Notes: generated from the sequence alone by a model not told the origin. A stretch of DNA of 64,000 nt from Bacteroidota bacterium (GCA_016715945.1 JADJXJ010000003.1:558001-622000), one strand, 5' to 3'; positions 16,929 to 26,235 are shown, numbered from the stretch's first letter. Numbers and translations: made by a program.

Positions 16929-17060
16929 CCATAACGGGCAGGGTATTGCCGAAGGCGGGGACTTTTAGCACAAAAGTTTAATCGAAGAACAAAAGCTGAA
17001 CCTTGCACATAAGTCCAATCGAAGCCGTTCAGCCCCGCTTTTGGCAATACCTTGTTATAG
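16929..17060. repeat. attC-like site 7
   Basis: Boxes CCATAAC (16929-16935) and GTTATAG (17054-17060). GCCCATAAC complements GTTATGGGC of site 6. Arms GGGTATTGCCGAAGGCGGGG and CCCCGCTTTTGGCAATACC pair. Confidence 0.87.
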
Positions 17061-17076
17061 CCAGTGCCTTTTGTCG

Positions 17077-17580
17077 TCATTGCTTTGTCGTCTTAAATGA
17101 TTTTATTAAAAAGTAGGTCATCGGTATAAAAATCAGTCCTAATGTCAATGGTAAAAACCAAACACCAAGTCCGCTTGTTTGTCCGTTTGCATTTCTGATT
17201 GTCTGTAACGAAATTAGTCCGAAGATTACAACAATAATGAACTTTAAATATCTTATCATTTTTGTCGCATTTGTATATTGTCGTAGTGCGTTGTCTGTGG
17301 TTATGTTGGTCGGATAATTAAAAACGTGTGGATATTTGTTTAGGATTGTCAGCCCTACAAAAAGAACTGTCGCAATTAATGGCAAAGTCAAAATGTTATC
17401 TTTTCCGCCAAAACCGTCTGCTTGTCCTGCACCATTGTAATGAATAGGAATTCTGTCGGGCAAGTTTGTATAGTTTGTAATTGTCAAAATCCAAATTGCA
17501 AGAATAGAAATCCAACCAAGGATTTCAAATGTCTTGTCGGTTGTCGTAAGTTCTAATTTAATTTTCGGTCTTTCGTTCAT
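17077..17580 (-). CDS. DUF1648 (SdpI-like) membrane protein
   Basis: 167 residues with four predicted helices. The segment NLPDRIPIHYNGAGQADGFGGKDNILTLPLI is the DUF1648 signature, seen in the N-terminal half of the Bacillus immunity protein SdpI. Proteins of this size usually lack the second SdpI half, as here. Function is unknown; immunity to a toxic peptide is only a family-based possibility. It is the single gene of its cassette, with its start 38 bases from attC 8 and its stop 16 bases from attC 7. Confidence 0.85.
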   Translation of the reverse strand: MNERPKIKLELTTTDKTFEILGWISILAIWILTITNYTNLPDRIPIHYNGAGQADGFGGKDNILTLPLIATVLFVGLTILNKYPHVFNYPTNITTDNALRQYTNATKMIRYLKFIIVVIFGLISLQTIRNANGQTSGLGVWFLPLTLGLIFIPMTYFLIKSFKTTKQ

Positions 17581-17617
17581 AACTTTTCAATTTTTGTACG
17601 GTCGTTCGTGGCATTGG

Positions 17618-17749
17618 CTATAACGTTTTGCCGCTTTGCGAAGGCGGGGATTTTCAGCACTAAACTTCACTAGATGCACAAAGCTTGAATTTAGCACTTC
17701 ACTTTCATAGAAGCACGAAACCCCCGCTTTTGCAAAACGGCTGTTAGCA
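17618..17749. repeat. attC-like site 8
   Basis: Boxes CTATAAC (17618-17624) and GTTAGCA (17743-17749). GGCATTGGCTATAAC complements GTTATAGCCAGTGCC of site 7 over 15 bases with one mismatch at position 11. Confidence 0.87.
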
Positions 17750-17776
17750 GTAGTGGTTCTGTCTGTCGTTGTTATT

Positions 17777-18602
17777 TCAAATTTCATTGTGTCCTAATGA
17801 TTTTGCTAATTCTTTTGCAATCAAGCCGTCAATATTTTTCTTTGTCGTGTCTATACCTTTGCTTACTAAAAAAATCAAAAGTTTTTTTGTCATTATTTTT
17901 TGCAGCATAATGTAAAGCAGTCCAACCATTAATTGGATAAGCAAAATTCAAAGTCATAAAATCCATTGAACTTTTCTTCAAAGCTTCTTCCATTTTAATT
18001 ATGTCCCCTTTCTCTGCTGCTTTCATAAATGATAGATTAATTTCTCTAAGTATGTTCAGTTTCTCTCTTGCATCACAATACTCATAATAATCTTGTCGTC
18101 TTTGTTCTTTCGTTCTTCCGCCATGAGCCGCTAATAATTCAATAATTTCATTTGAAGAAGTTAGGTCTATTGCTTCATAATTGTCTTGGTTAAAGTACGA
18201 AACAAACGCTCCATTATTTAAAAAAAATTGGACAAGATTAATATCGTTGAGTGCTGCTGCAATCAAAAGCCCAGTTGTTTCTCCAAAATCTTCTTCGTCA
18301 ATATTGTGACCGTTTAAAAGTAAATGTTTTATTTGGTCGAATTGTTGAAAGGCTGTTGCCTGGGGTATTGTCTCTCCAACCATTCCGTTTGCTTTACAAT
18401 AGTCAATAAGTTTTATCAGGTCAGGAAGTTTTCCAAGTCGTTTTCCATATTCACCTTTTTGATTTTCATTTAGCTGATAATAGTATCTATTTGTAGCTAA
18501 GTCAACTTTGTCAAGTTTGTGAATAAGGTTTCTATTGTTCTTAATTTCAGCAAGAACTAATTCCCATTTTTCACTATATAATATGTCGTTAATGTCTTTC
18601 AT
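17777..18602 (-). pseudogene. Ankyrin-repeat protein with a late frameshift
   Basis: The ATG at 18602 gives MKDINDILYSEKWELVLAEIKNN; longer in-frame starts would run into attC 9. Ankyrin-like repeats occupy about residues 95-170 (GLLIAAALNDINLVQFFLNNGAF, AIDLTSSNEIIELLAAHGG) and 205-250 (FMKAAEKGDIIKMEEAL, GWTALHYAAKNND). As written the frame ends at 17829. One base removed from the A-run near 17890 restores LLIFLVSKGIDTTKKNIDG and then LIAKELAKSLGHNEI, a normal last repeat, ending at 17777. The break may be a sequencing error. Ankyrin repeats bind other proteins; no partner is evident. Single-gene cassette. Confidence 0.75.
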
Positions 18603-18610
18603 ACCATTAC

Positions 18611-18742
18611 TGCTAACGTTTTGCCGCTTGCCGCAGTGGGGGATTTCGGAGAACGTCACTGTCAACCAAGCACAAACTTTGATAGAAGCACTGCACTTGA
18701 TTTAACCACGTCAGCCCCCATTGCGGCAAACGGCTGTTAGCG
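18611..18742. repeat. attC-like site 9
   Basis: Boxes TGCTAAC (18611-18617) and GTTAGCG (18736-18742). The left box pairs with site 8 (ACCATTACTGCTAAC versus GTTAGCAGTAGTGG); GTTAGCGGTA pairs with TACCGCTAAC of site 10. Confidence 0.87.
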
Positions 18743-18754
18743 GTAGTTTTTCTT

Positions 18755-19234
18755 TCATATGTGTGTCACTTTGTAATGATATTTGTCTTGCAGTTTTTTA
18801 GAAACGATTGACCTATGGCAAGCGGCTGGATGTTCTTCCACACAAAATAAAACTACTCTGTTTGCTCCAACATTTTCAAGGTTTTCAATGAAGGTGTCGA
18901 AATCAAATTTTTCAAGTATCCTTTGTTTATATTCAGATGAAAATACTTCACCTAATTCCTGTCTTTCTCTTTTTAGTTCGCCTTTTTGCAAGTCAGCTTG
19001 TTTTTGCAATTCACGGATTTCTTTCGGTGGTGCTAATTGAAAAACGTGACCATATTTTATCTCAAGTTCCGCCAATTTTTTTTGAAGTCTGTTGCTATTT
19101 ACAAAAGCATATTTCGAACCCCTTACTGCACGTCTTTGACGAATGTCGCAGAAAGTGTCAATTTTGTTTTCAACTAATTTGTTGAAAAATTCTTGTTCTG
19201 TGGAGTTATATACTCCTATTGTAAAAAATTCCAT
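18755..19234 (-). CDS. DUF488 protein (second of pair)
   Basis: 159 residues of the DUF488 family: FFTIGVYNSTEQEFFNKLVENKIDTFCDIRQRRAVRGSKYAFVN at the start and VVLFCVEEHPAACHRSIVSKKL near the end. The Cys-x-Glu ... Cys-His-Arg pattern is the family's conserved feature. Function is not established; the conserved C, E, H and R residues suggest an enzyme. The start codon shares one base with the stop of the paralogous gene before it. It is last in the three-gene cassette, 12 bases from attC 9. Confidence 0.85.
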   Translation of the reverse strand: MEFFTIGVYNSTEQEFFNKLVENKIDTFCDIRQRRAVRGSKYAFVNSNRLQKKLAELEIKYGHVFQLAPPKEIRELQKQADLQKGELKRERQELGEVFSSEYKQRILEKFDFDTFIENLENVGANRVVLFCVEEHPAACHRSIVSKKLQDKYHYKVTHI

Positions 19235-19773
19235 TATTCGTATTTTTTTCTTGATGTGAAACTTGTTTCATTGCCGAAAAGGTCAACAACACCTTTACCT
19301 TTTGTTAATACATTCATTACTGTAAATTGGTCTTTTGTTTTGTCAGGTTCAGTAATATGTTGAATTGTTATACCTTTTTTCAGTAGTTCCTGTCCGATTA
19401 ACTTACTGCGATGACACTCTTCTGGTTTACTTTCACTACACATAACTGCTACGTTAATATCTTTCTCGTATGCTTTAATTAAACGTGCTAAACCTTCTTT
19501 GAAAAATTCCTTGTCTTTGATAAGGTCATAACTCACTTTGCCATCTATGTAACAAGAACGGTCAGAAGGCAAACCGCCAAGGTTATCACCCATATAAACG
19601 TAAGTGATATTAGCTGCTTCTAAATTATTCTTTAATAATTCACGGTTATATTGAGGATTATACTTCGAGTAAGGACTTGTCCGAACATCTATTAAATACC
19701 TTATATTGAAAGAACTGAGTTCTTTCAAAAAATCTTCAAAATTCTTATTCCCGTGTCCTATTGAGTAAATCAT
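19234..19773 (-). CDS. DUF488 protein (first of pair)
   Basis: 179 residues, a paralogue of its downstream neighbour: IYSIGHGNKNFEDFLKELSSFNIRYLIDVRTSPYSKYNPQYN, MGDNLGGLPSD, and NVAVMCSESKPEECHRSKLIGQELLKKG. The canonical SIGHGN, DVR-PYS, LGG and CxE...CHR blocks are all present. Two different DUF488 proteins made from one message suggest a heterodimer or successive steps, which is inference. Its start overlaps the stop of the zinc-ribbon gene by 4 bases (ATGA). Confidence 0.87.
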   Translation of the reverse strand: MIYSIGHGNKNFEDFLKELSSFNIRYLIDVRTSPYSKYNPQYNRELLKNNLEAANITYVYMGDNLGGLPSDRSCYIDGKVSYDLIKDKEFFKEGLARLIKAYEKDINVAVMCSESKPEECHRSKLIGQELLKKGITIQHITEPDKTKDQFTVMNVLTKGKGVVDLFGNETSFTSRKKYE

Positions 19774-20582
19774 ACTTGGTCGCCAATTTGATTTTCATAA
19801 AATGAAAAAGAACGTCCGTTAAACAAATCAGGGACTGTTATTATTGCCGTAACTTGTTTCCAGTATTGACCTTGAAATTGTCTTGTCAGACCAATTCGGA
19901 TATACCGGTTAGGATTTGCGTTAAATGCTCTTATTAATTCGGTCGAGTAGTTGCTATTGTTTCTGCTTTTCTGATATTTGACAAATGCCAAAGTTAATAA
20001 GTCCGTCACAGGCACACCGTTATGAACTGTTCCTGCATTATCAATAAATGTCATACGGACTTTAAATTTTCCAAAGCTAATCTCATCCCACATTTGCAAA
20101 ATCTGTCTTGTTTTTACAATGAATAAGGATTTGTCCTGAGGTTGCATTGCTTGGTTCAAGTCGGATATAGCCATTCTGTTTAACACATTCACAATTTCTT
20201 GGTCAGATAAATGTCGTATAAATCTTGGTGCAAAGTTCTCATTAATTATCCAATCTTCAGTATGATAAACTTGTTCTGGTCGGTAGTGTCTAAATCCAAT
20301 TTCAACAAGATTAAAGTGACTGATTACCTGTGTCGTTCCGTCAAGTGTAAAGTCTCTTTGCAGTCCTGATTGAAACAACGGTCTAACAAAACGCCAAGTT
20401 TGAGGGTCAATTCCACTTACACAAATGTTACCCTGGTTCATACGGGTAATTCCTGTAATAATTATCTGTTTTCTGAATAGTCCTTGTCGGGCACAAGTAT
20501 TACAAAGAACACCAGCATTTGAAAGAATTGGTGTCGTCAGTCGTTGTCCGCAGGCTATGCAATTTGTTTGTGTAACTGGCAT
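19770..20582 (-). CDS. Zinc-ribbon protein, possible dual OB-fold, partner of DUF488 pair
   Basis: 270 residues. Residues 5-35 contain a four-Cys zinc ribbon (NCIACGQRL ... GVLCNTCARQG). The rest is beta-rich: IIITGITRMNQGNICVSGIDPQTWRFVRPLF and VDLVEIGFRHY-like strands (written FNLVEIGFRHYRPEQVYH here), and near the C-terminus YIRIGLTRQFQGQYWKQVTAIITVPDLF. This resembles proteins described as having a dual OB-containing domain that occur next to DUF488 genes; I am moderately sure of that likeness. It begins the three-gene cassette, coupled to the first DUF488 gene. A nucleic-acid-linked or defence role is inference only. Confidence 0.65.
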   Translation of the reverse strand: MPVTQTNCIACGQRLTTPILSNAGVLCNTCARQGLFRKQIIITGITRMNQGNICVSGIDPQTWRFVRPLFQSGLQRDFTLDGTTQVISHFNLVEIGFRHYRPEQVYHTEDWIINENFAPRFIRHLSDQEIVNVLNRMAISDLNQAMQPQDKSLFIVKTRQILQMWDEISFGKFKVRMTFIDNAGTVHNGVPVTDLLTLAFVKYQKSRNNSNYSTELIRAFNANPNRYIRIGLTRQFQGQYWKQVTAIITVPDLFNGRSFSFYENQIGDQV

Positions 20583-20604
20583 CTGTGTTGTCTTTTAAAA
20601 TTAC

Positions 20605-20737
20605 CGCTAACGGTTCGCAGCTTGGCGTAGTGGCGGCATTCGGAGCACTTCACTGTCAACCAAGCACAAATGTTGATTTGAAAAACTACTGTTCAATTTA
20701 CCACGTCCCCCGCCATTACGCCAAACCGCTGTTGGCT
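20605..20737. repeat. attC-like site 10
   Basis: Boxes CGCTAAC (20605-20611) and GTTGGCT (20731-20737). GTTGGCTGC pairs with GCAGCCAAC of site 11, 8 kb away, across the second RM system and an IS66 insertion. Confidence 0.87.
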
Positions 20738-20880
20738 GCTGGTGTTCTGTCGTCCGTGTCTGCAAACCGTTGTCTATATTGAGTTTAACTGTCTTTGTCG
20801 TGTTGGTCTTTGCGGATGCGTATTTTTTATTTTCAGAAGGGTAGGGAAATTTTTTTAATTCAATTTTTTCAGGGTGGGAA

Positions 20881-20949
20881 AGGTGTAAGCTCTTTTGCAA
20901 GCTTTGCCCTGTGCTTGGGCTTGCGGGGCTTGCAAATGTGCTTACACCT
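20881..20949. repeat. Inner hairpin 10L (left end of second RM super-cassette)
   Basis: Arms AGGTGTAAGCTCTTTTGC and GCAAATGTGCTTACACCT are complementary but for the two T-T mismatches, and the helix continues through AAGC/GCTT. The AT-rich block just to the left (about 20818-20876) is an inverted copy of 26244-26292 at the other end of the module. Confidence 0.82.
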
Positions 20950-20973
20950 GTGCGTTGGCTTGTTATTGTCTGT

Positions 20974-23847
20974 TTATTCATCAACTGCAAGTTCTTTGAT
21001 TAAGTCAACTATTTTGTTGTTGCTGAACTGTGTCCTGAACTCAATTTTTACTTTGCCGTCAAAGAATTTTTCAGCGTGTTTTATTTTGAATTTTTCTTCG
21101 TCACGCAAACCGTCTTTACTGTTTACGTCTTTTGTCTCTACGATGAAGTTTAGTTTTTGCTCTCCGTCTTTAAACTTTAGCACATAAGCAAAGTCTGGCG
21201 AATATGATTTGCCACCTGCAACGGGAATTTTAATTGAGTTCTTCGGAATCTTGGTAAACACAATCACTTCCTTAATTTCTGTTTTGATGTTTGTTTTTTC
21301 TAAGTCAGAATCGTAATACAATTCTTCAAAGAAGTATGAGTCTGCCACATCTTCGTCTGAAAACAACACACCAACATCAGATGCAGAAATTTCTTTTAGC
21401 ACATTGCCTTTCTCGTCTGTTAGTTTGGTCGGATGAATGCTGTTTGAAACCTTTTTATATTCAATCGAATATTTGTCAAAGGCTTGGGTCATTAAGAAAA
21501 AGTCAAAATTCTGTTTGATAACCCTTAATGTCGTTTGGTTGAGATACTTGTTTATGTCTGTGCCTGCGTCAATGATGGATTGATGTAGTGTTGTAATGTT
21601 TATGTTGAGAATTTTTGAAAGTTCTTTCAAAAAGTCGCTGTATTTCAAAATTGAAATAGTTGAAGTCTTGCGGTTGTAAACCGATTCAGGTTCGCTTGCT
21701 ATTGCTTTGTTGTCCTTGATTTCTACTTTTGAAATTCTCTCGTTAATTCCATCAGAAGTAAAGTTGTCTTTTTGGGCTTTCAGAAATTCGGTAAACAGCG
21801 TTTTGAAATTTGCTTCGTTGTCAAACTTGTATTCAAGGATTACTTTTTCATTCAGTTTTTCCCAAAGGTCTTTCAGTTCTTGGTATTTCTCTGTTCTGAC
21901 TACTACTTTCTTTTTAGGGTCGGTTGCTTTGCGAACCTTGTTAGAATTAACGCCTTCAAATATTCGTGAATAGTTCTGTTTTATAAAATCAAAACCGCCT
22001 GTCTTGAATGAGTTTGTTCTTGTTATTACATTGTTTGTGTCCAATACTTCTAAAAGTTCATCTTCGGTAGTTTCGTATAGTTCACAAATCTTTTTAATCA
22101 TCTGTTCAGTGAGTTTGTCGGGAACTTGTTCAATAGAAATTGCTCCTGATTTCTGATTGATTTCACTCACCAACTTATCTACAAAGTCGCTTTCGGTAAA
22201 GTCAACAAAGTAGTTCAAATAAAATTGCTCATCTTTTACTCGATTGCCATATTCATTCACTGGCAAACGTAAACCACGCCCAACTTCTTGAAGTTTTGAA
22301 ATTTCACTGCCACTGCTTCGGAGTTTGCAAATCTGAAATACGTTGGGATTGTCCCAACCTTCACGCAACGTCCATTTTGAAAAAATAAATCGTCTTGGAT
22401 TTTCCAAGTCTAGCATTGCTTGCTTGTCGTGCAAAATTTCGTTTATCTCTTTTTCAATGGCTTCGTCTTTTTCGGTATTGTCTTTTGAAAAATATCCTGC
22501 GTGTGTTGCCGAAAGGTCAAGCAATGTCTTTTCAAGATAGGCTTTGTAAAAAGCATCCTTTTCTGTTTTTAGCAATTCTTCAATTTCTGCTTTGATGTAT
22601 TGCTCAACAGTTTTTCGGATATATCCTTCTTTATTTCGGTATTCGTCTATGTTGTCAATGAAGAAAAGCGTTAAAGGTTTAATCTTCACTTCTCTTGTCA
22701 ATAGCTGTTTTTCAATTTCAAAATGGTGTTTTATTGCCTTTTGAATCATTGTTTCCTGCAACTTTTCAGCATAAGAATAAGGGTTGATTTTATCGCCCTT
22801 TTTCATTTCTAAGCCGTTGGTTAATACAACCGTGCTTTTATTCAAATTTTCAATTCCCAAGTCAGACATTTCAGGATGTATCTTTTTCAGACTTTCTTTT
22901 TTAGAAACTGTTACGGTTTTTCGTCTCTCATTTTCAATCAATTCAAAACTGGCTTCTGTTCCATCTGAATCAATAAATTTTACGATTGCGTTTTCACCTG
23001 CATTAAATTCAGTAATGTGTCCGATTACGCCTTTCACTAAATTTCTGTTGAATGAATCAACGGCTGTTAGAGTGTAAATCAAGTTTTCATAACCTTGAAA
23101 AGTTGCACCATAACGCAAAATAAACTGGGGCTTCATTTTCTGAATATTCTCCCAAGTTTTATTGCCTTGCCCAAATTTGTGTGGCTCGTCAATAATCATA
23201 AAAGGTTTCGTTGCTCCAATGGCATCAAACGGAACAGTGTATTTGTCAAACAAACCTTTGTCAAAACTCTTTTGCATTGTTTCAGAGTTAATCATACCTG
23301 CGTTGATAATCATAACCTGAATGCTGTTTTTCTCAAAATTGCCCGAATTAACAAAACTTGTAACAGCAGGAGGAATATATGATTTTTTACTCTTGCTGTT
23401 TTTCTGACTTTCTACAATATGCAAATGAAGCGTTTTGCCATATTGTTCCTTGAAATGCTCACGGCTGCTGTCCGATCTCAAAAAGTCAATCGTTCCTGCT
23501 TTGATGGATAAGGTTGGAACTACTACTATGAATTTGAAAATGCCGTAGTTTTTATTGAGTTCAAAAATTGTTTTGGTGTAGGTATAAGTTTTACCTGTTC
23601 CTGTTTCCATCATTATATCAATGATGTTACTGTTACGTTTTATTTTTTCGTCAATACCGTTACTTTCTTGAACTGCTCTTAAATTTTGTGGATAAGCCCA
23701 ATCGCTTAAAAAATTAAATGCAGGATTGATGTAATTCTTATCCGCTTCTGTGGGCTGAACAAGGCTAATATTCTCAAACACCGCAATAGTGCTATCTACT
23801 GCGTGTGATTGATGGTTTAGGTTCTTCTCAAAATTAAATCCCTTCAT
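20974..23847 (-). CDS. res: Type III restriction enzyme Res subunit (second system)
   Basis: 957 residues. Helicase motifs: Walker A METGTGKTYTYTK near residue 83, the DExH-type box MIIDEPHKFGQ near 220, and motif VI LQEVGRGLRLPV near 540. The C-terminus shows a PD-ExK nuclease pattern (YSPDFAYVLKF ... FIVETKDVN, residues 880-910). It resembles EcoPI-like Res more than the first system's Res does; the two are not recent duplicates. Start follows the mod stop by one base. It is last in the operon XRE-mod-res and ends 25 bases from hairpin 10L. Confidence 0.92.
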   Translation of the reverse strand: MKGFNFEKNLNHQSHAVDSTIAVFENISLVQPTEADKNYINPAFNFLSDWAYPQNLRAVQESNGIDEKIKRNSNIIDIMMETGTGKTYTYTKTIFELNKNYGIFKFIVVVPTLSIKAGTIDFLRSDSSREHFKEQYGKTLHLHIVESQKNSKSKKSYIPPAVTSFVNSGNFEKNSIQVMIINAGMINSETMQKSFDKGLFDKYTVPFDAIGATKPFMIIDEPHKFGQGNKTWENIQKMKPQFILRYGATFQGYENLIYTLTAVDSFNRNLVKGVIGHITEFNAGENAIVKFIDSDGTEASFELIENERRKTVTVSKKESLKKIHPEMSDLGIENLNKSTVVLTNGLEMKKGDKINPYSYAEKLQETMIQKAIKHHFEIEKQLLTREVKIKPLTLFFIDNIDEYRNKEGYIRKTVEQYIKAEIEELLKTEKDAFYKAYLEKTLLDLSATHAGYFSKDNTEKDEAIEKEINEILHDKQAMLDLENPRRFIFSKWTLREGWDNPNVFQICKLRSSGSEISKLQEVGRGLRLPVNEYGNRVKDEQFYLNYFVDFTESDFVDKLVSEINQKSGAISIEQVPDKLTEQMIKKICELYETTEDELLEVLDTNNVITRTNSFKTGGFDFIKQNYSRIFEGVNSNKVRKATDPKKKVVVRTEKYQELKDLWEKLNEKVILEYKFDNEANFKTLFTEFLKAQKDNFTSDGINERISKVEIKDNKAIASEPESVYNRKTSTISILKYSDFLKELSKILNINITTLHQSIIDAGTDINKYLNQTTLRVIKQNFDFFLMTQAFDKYSIEYKKVSNSIHPTKLTDEKGNVLKEISASDVGVLFSDEDVADSYFFEELYYDSDLEKTNIKTEIKEVIVFTKIPKNSIKIPVAGGKSYSPDFAYVLKFKDGEQKLNFIVETKDVNSKDGLRDEEKFKIKHAEKFFDGKVKIEFRTQFSNNKIVDLIKELAVDE

Positions 23848-23848
23848 A

Positions 23849-25849
23849 TTAATACCTTGTTATAAAGTCAATGTCGCTTTTTTTCTTGTTGTTGTAAGTT
23901 TTTACGTTTTCTGAAATCTCTCGTAAACTCTTGCTCTCCAAGTGATAGCCAAAGGCGATGATGCTTTTAGGTTCAAAATGTTTGTCCGTATCTATCTTTT
24001 CCAATAATGCTTTAAGGTTGTTTGTGGTAAAGCCTTTGTTCATTAAATACAATCTGCCATTGCCGTAATAAGCGGTGTAACCGCTTAAATCAACACTTTC
24101 TAAATCTTGTGTCAATGCAATACCGTCATACGTTTTCCAAGTAGTCAGTAATGCTTTGATGTCGTCTTCGGTGAGTTTGCCTGCATCAAAAAGGGTTTGC
24201 GATGGGTCAAACTGTTCGGCTTCAAAGTTGTAATCTTCCCAAATGGGAGTAGTTTGAAAAACTTTGAAAGTGTTTTGCTTTTTTAGCCGTTCTAATTTTT
24301 CAATTTCGGCTTTGGTTTCTTCGGTCTGAATCTCTGATTGTAGCTTTTTAATTTTCTCGTCTAAGCCTGCATTTATTTTTTTGGCAGCTCGCAGCAAACG
24401 CTCTTTGGTTATTTCAAATATGGTAGGCTCGGCTTTCAATTCATCTTTTACAAAATCGTAAGCCGTTTTGTTTTTCTTTGGGTCTATTGCTTCGGGCAGT
24501 TGCACCAAAATAAATTTCCTCCTATTGCCGCCATCTTCGGCATTGAGTTGCATTACCGCATCGCCTGTGGTGCCGGAGCCTGCGAAGAAGTCGAGGATGA
24601 GGTCATTATTTTCAGTTTTAAACTTACACAAATATTTAATTAGTGTTGTCGGTTTAGGATAATTAAATAATCCATCTTTTTGAAACAACCCATATAGCTC
24701 CTTATTAGCGTCTTCGTTAGTTCCAACAGAACATTCTTTTTTTGAAATAATATCAGCAGGTACTTTTATACGCTCCCCTTCTTTTTCATAGCGAATAGCA
24801 AATTTATCAGATTTAATATGAAATATTGTTCCATTATCAATTTCTTCGATTAAATTATCTTGTGTCCATTTAAATGGTCCCTTGAGTTTAAAATCCTTAT
24901 CTGCTTTTCCATTAATAATTTGAATGTCAGTTAAGAGTTCAACTCTATCATAAATACCTTTTTTATATTCACCTTTTATTTTGAAGTTTACTTTTTCCGC
25001 TGGGAATTGAAGTATTCCTATGTTATTACTATCGTTAAGCAAAGGCATATCTCCACCATCCGTTATGCCACCATCAAAAACTTTGTTATTACTCCTTTTT
25101 TCAAAGCATAAAACAAATTCATATTTTTGTCTTACTTTTCTTGATAGGCTTGGAGGTGTTGATGTTTTATTCCATTTATATATTGTTACAAAATTCTCCT
25201 CCCCGAAAATCTCATCCATAAGCAACCGCAGTTGTGCCACTTCGTTGTCGTCAATCGAAACAAATATTACTCCATCATCTTTTAAAAGTTGTTTTGCAAT
25301 GTAAAGTCGTGGGTACATAAAGGTGAGCCAAGCGCTGTGGCTGTTGCTATTGCTTTGTGTAAAATCTAAAATGCGTTTTGCTTTTTCTTCGTCAATGCCA
25401 ATCAGGTTTTGGAGTTCTTTTACGGTATATTTTCTGTCATCGTTATACACAAATCCATCGCTGCCTGTATTGTAAGGCGGGTCTATGTAAATCATTTTTA
25501 CTTGTTCGTAATAGGCATTGGCAAGGTGTTTCAGCACTTCCAAATTATCGCCTTTTATGAGCAAGTTTTCAGAATTAGCGTTTTCGGGTTTGCTATTATG
25601 AGTTTCGTCTGCTTTTAGCAAAGTGGTGGCAGGGTCGCTCGCCAAAAGTCTTGCGTAGCTTTTGCCTAACCAGTCTAAACCGTAACTCTCGGTAGAAAAA
25701 CTTACTTCCTTTTCAGTTAGATTATTTTTGAATTTTTCTAATTGAAAATTTCCGTCTTTGTCAAAGCAATGCGGGAAATGAATTTTCAAAGTTTCCAAAT
25801 CTTTATTTGGCACTTTTATGTTGTTCGTTATTTTTTGTTCCTTGCTCAT
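23849..25849 (-). CDS. mod: Type III restriction-modification methyltransferase Mod (second system)
   Basis: 666 residues. DPPYNTGSDGF near residue 127 (motif IV) comes before DFFAGSGTTGDAVMQLN near 425 (motif I), the beta-class order. The part between (about 200-410) should contain the target-recognition region. A coiled segment follows (KIKKLQSEIQTEETKAEIEKLERLKKQ, residues 520-550). It overlaps the XRE regulator stop by 4 bases and is followed by res one base later. It is intact. Confidence 0.92.
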   Translation of the reverse strand: MSKEQKITNNIKVPNKDLETLKIHFPHCFDKDGNFQLEKFKNNLTEKEVSFSTESYGLDWLGKSYARLLASDPATTLLKADETHNSKPENANSENLLIKGDNLEVLKHLANAYYEQVKMIYIDPPYNTGSDGFVYNDDRKYTVKELQNLIGIDEEKAKRILDFTQSNSNSHSAWLTFMYPRLYIAKQLLKDDGVIFVSIDDNEVAQLRLLMDEIFGEENFVTIYKWNKTSTPPSLSRKVRQKYEFVLCFEKRSNNKVFDGGITDGGDMPLLNDSNNIGILQFPAEKVNFKIKGEYKKGIYDRVELLTDIQIINGKADKDFKLKGPFKWTQDNLIEEIDNGTIFHIKSDKFAIRYEKEGERIKVPADIISKKECSVGTNEDANKELYGLFQKDGLFNYPKPTTLIKYLCKFKTENNDLILDFFAGSGTTGDAVMQLNAEDGGNRRKFILVQLPEAIDPKKNKTAYDFVKDELKAEPTIFEITKERLLRAAKKINAGLDEKIKKLQSEIQTEETKAEIEKLERLKKQNTFKVFQTTPIWEDYNFEAEQFDPSQTLFDAGKLTEDDIKALLTTWKTYDGIALTQDLESVDLSGYTAYYGNGRLYLMNKGFTTNNLKALLEKIDTDKHFEPKSIIAFGYHLESKSLREISENVKTYNNKKKSDIDFITRY

Positions 25850-26055
25850 TTCTTGTTCTTTTTAATGTCGTTGTCAATCAATAGTTCCTTTACATTTACG
25901 CCAAGAATTTCAGCGATTTCAAAAAGCACTTCAATTCGTGGTTGTTGTCTGTTTTGCACATAAGCATTTACCATATTGTAGCTTTTGCCTAATTGCTCGG
26001 CAAGCCAAGTCTGCTTGATGCCTTTTTCGTCCAACACTTCTTTTATTCTGTTCAT
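25846..26055 (-). CDS. XRE-family regulator of the second RM system
   Basis: 69 residues from the ATG at 26055 (an earlier TTG at 26073 is possible but less likely given the promoter position). The helix-turn-helix is KQTWLAEQLGKSYNMVNAYVQNRQQPRIEVLFEIAEILGV. Small XRE proteins at the head of RM operons often act as controller proteins that delay restriction until the DNA is methylated; that role is inferred. Its last bases overlap the mod start as ATGA. Confidence 0.87.
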   Translation of the reverse strand: MNRIKEVLDEKGIKQTWLAEQLGKSYNMVNAYVQNRQQPRIEVLFEIAEILGVNVKELLIDNDIKKNKK

Positions 26056-26077
26056 TTGTTCAAATGATGTCAAGTCG

Positions 26078-26085
26078 CAAATATA
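26078..26085 (-). promoter_or_regulatory. Probable -7 element for XRE-mod-res operon
   Basis: The minus strand reads TATATTTG, a full match to TAnnTTTG, 22 bases before the ATG at 26055. No TTG sits at the 19-base spacing, but the region upstream is AT-rich. The element lies on the operon side of hairpin 10R, so the second RM system probably has its own promoter. Confidence 0.5.
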
Positions 26086-26167
26086 GTTTTAAAATATTTT
26101 GTATCTCATTTTGCAAGATAAAAAGTAATCAAAATATTTTCAACATTCTCAAAGGTGCGTTGGCAAA

Positions 26168-26235
26168 AAATGGCTCTTTGACTTTTGCCGAAGGGTTTGG
26201 CTTGTGCGGTAGGAGCAAAAGCCAATGTGCCATTT
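26168..26235. repeat. Inner hairpin 10R (right end of second RM super-cassette)
   Basis: Arms AAATGGCTCTTTGACTTTTGC and GCAAAAGCCAATGTGCCATTT are complementary apart from the two conserved T-T mismatches and one inner mismatch. It lies upstream of the XRE gene. Confidence 0.8.

Noticed and set aside
17587..17787. Minus-strand frame of 66 codons across attC 8
   Set aside because: It runs through the recombination site and both flanking spacers and has no recognisable content.
18603..18665. Longer N-terminus for the ankyrin protein
   Set aside because: The extra codons lie in attC 9; the ATG at 18602 sits just inside the cassette, as for the neighbouring genes.
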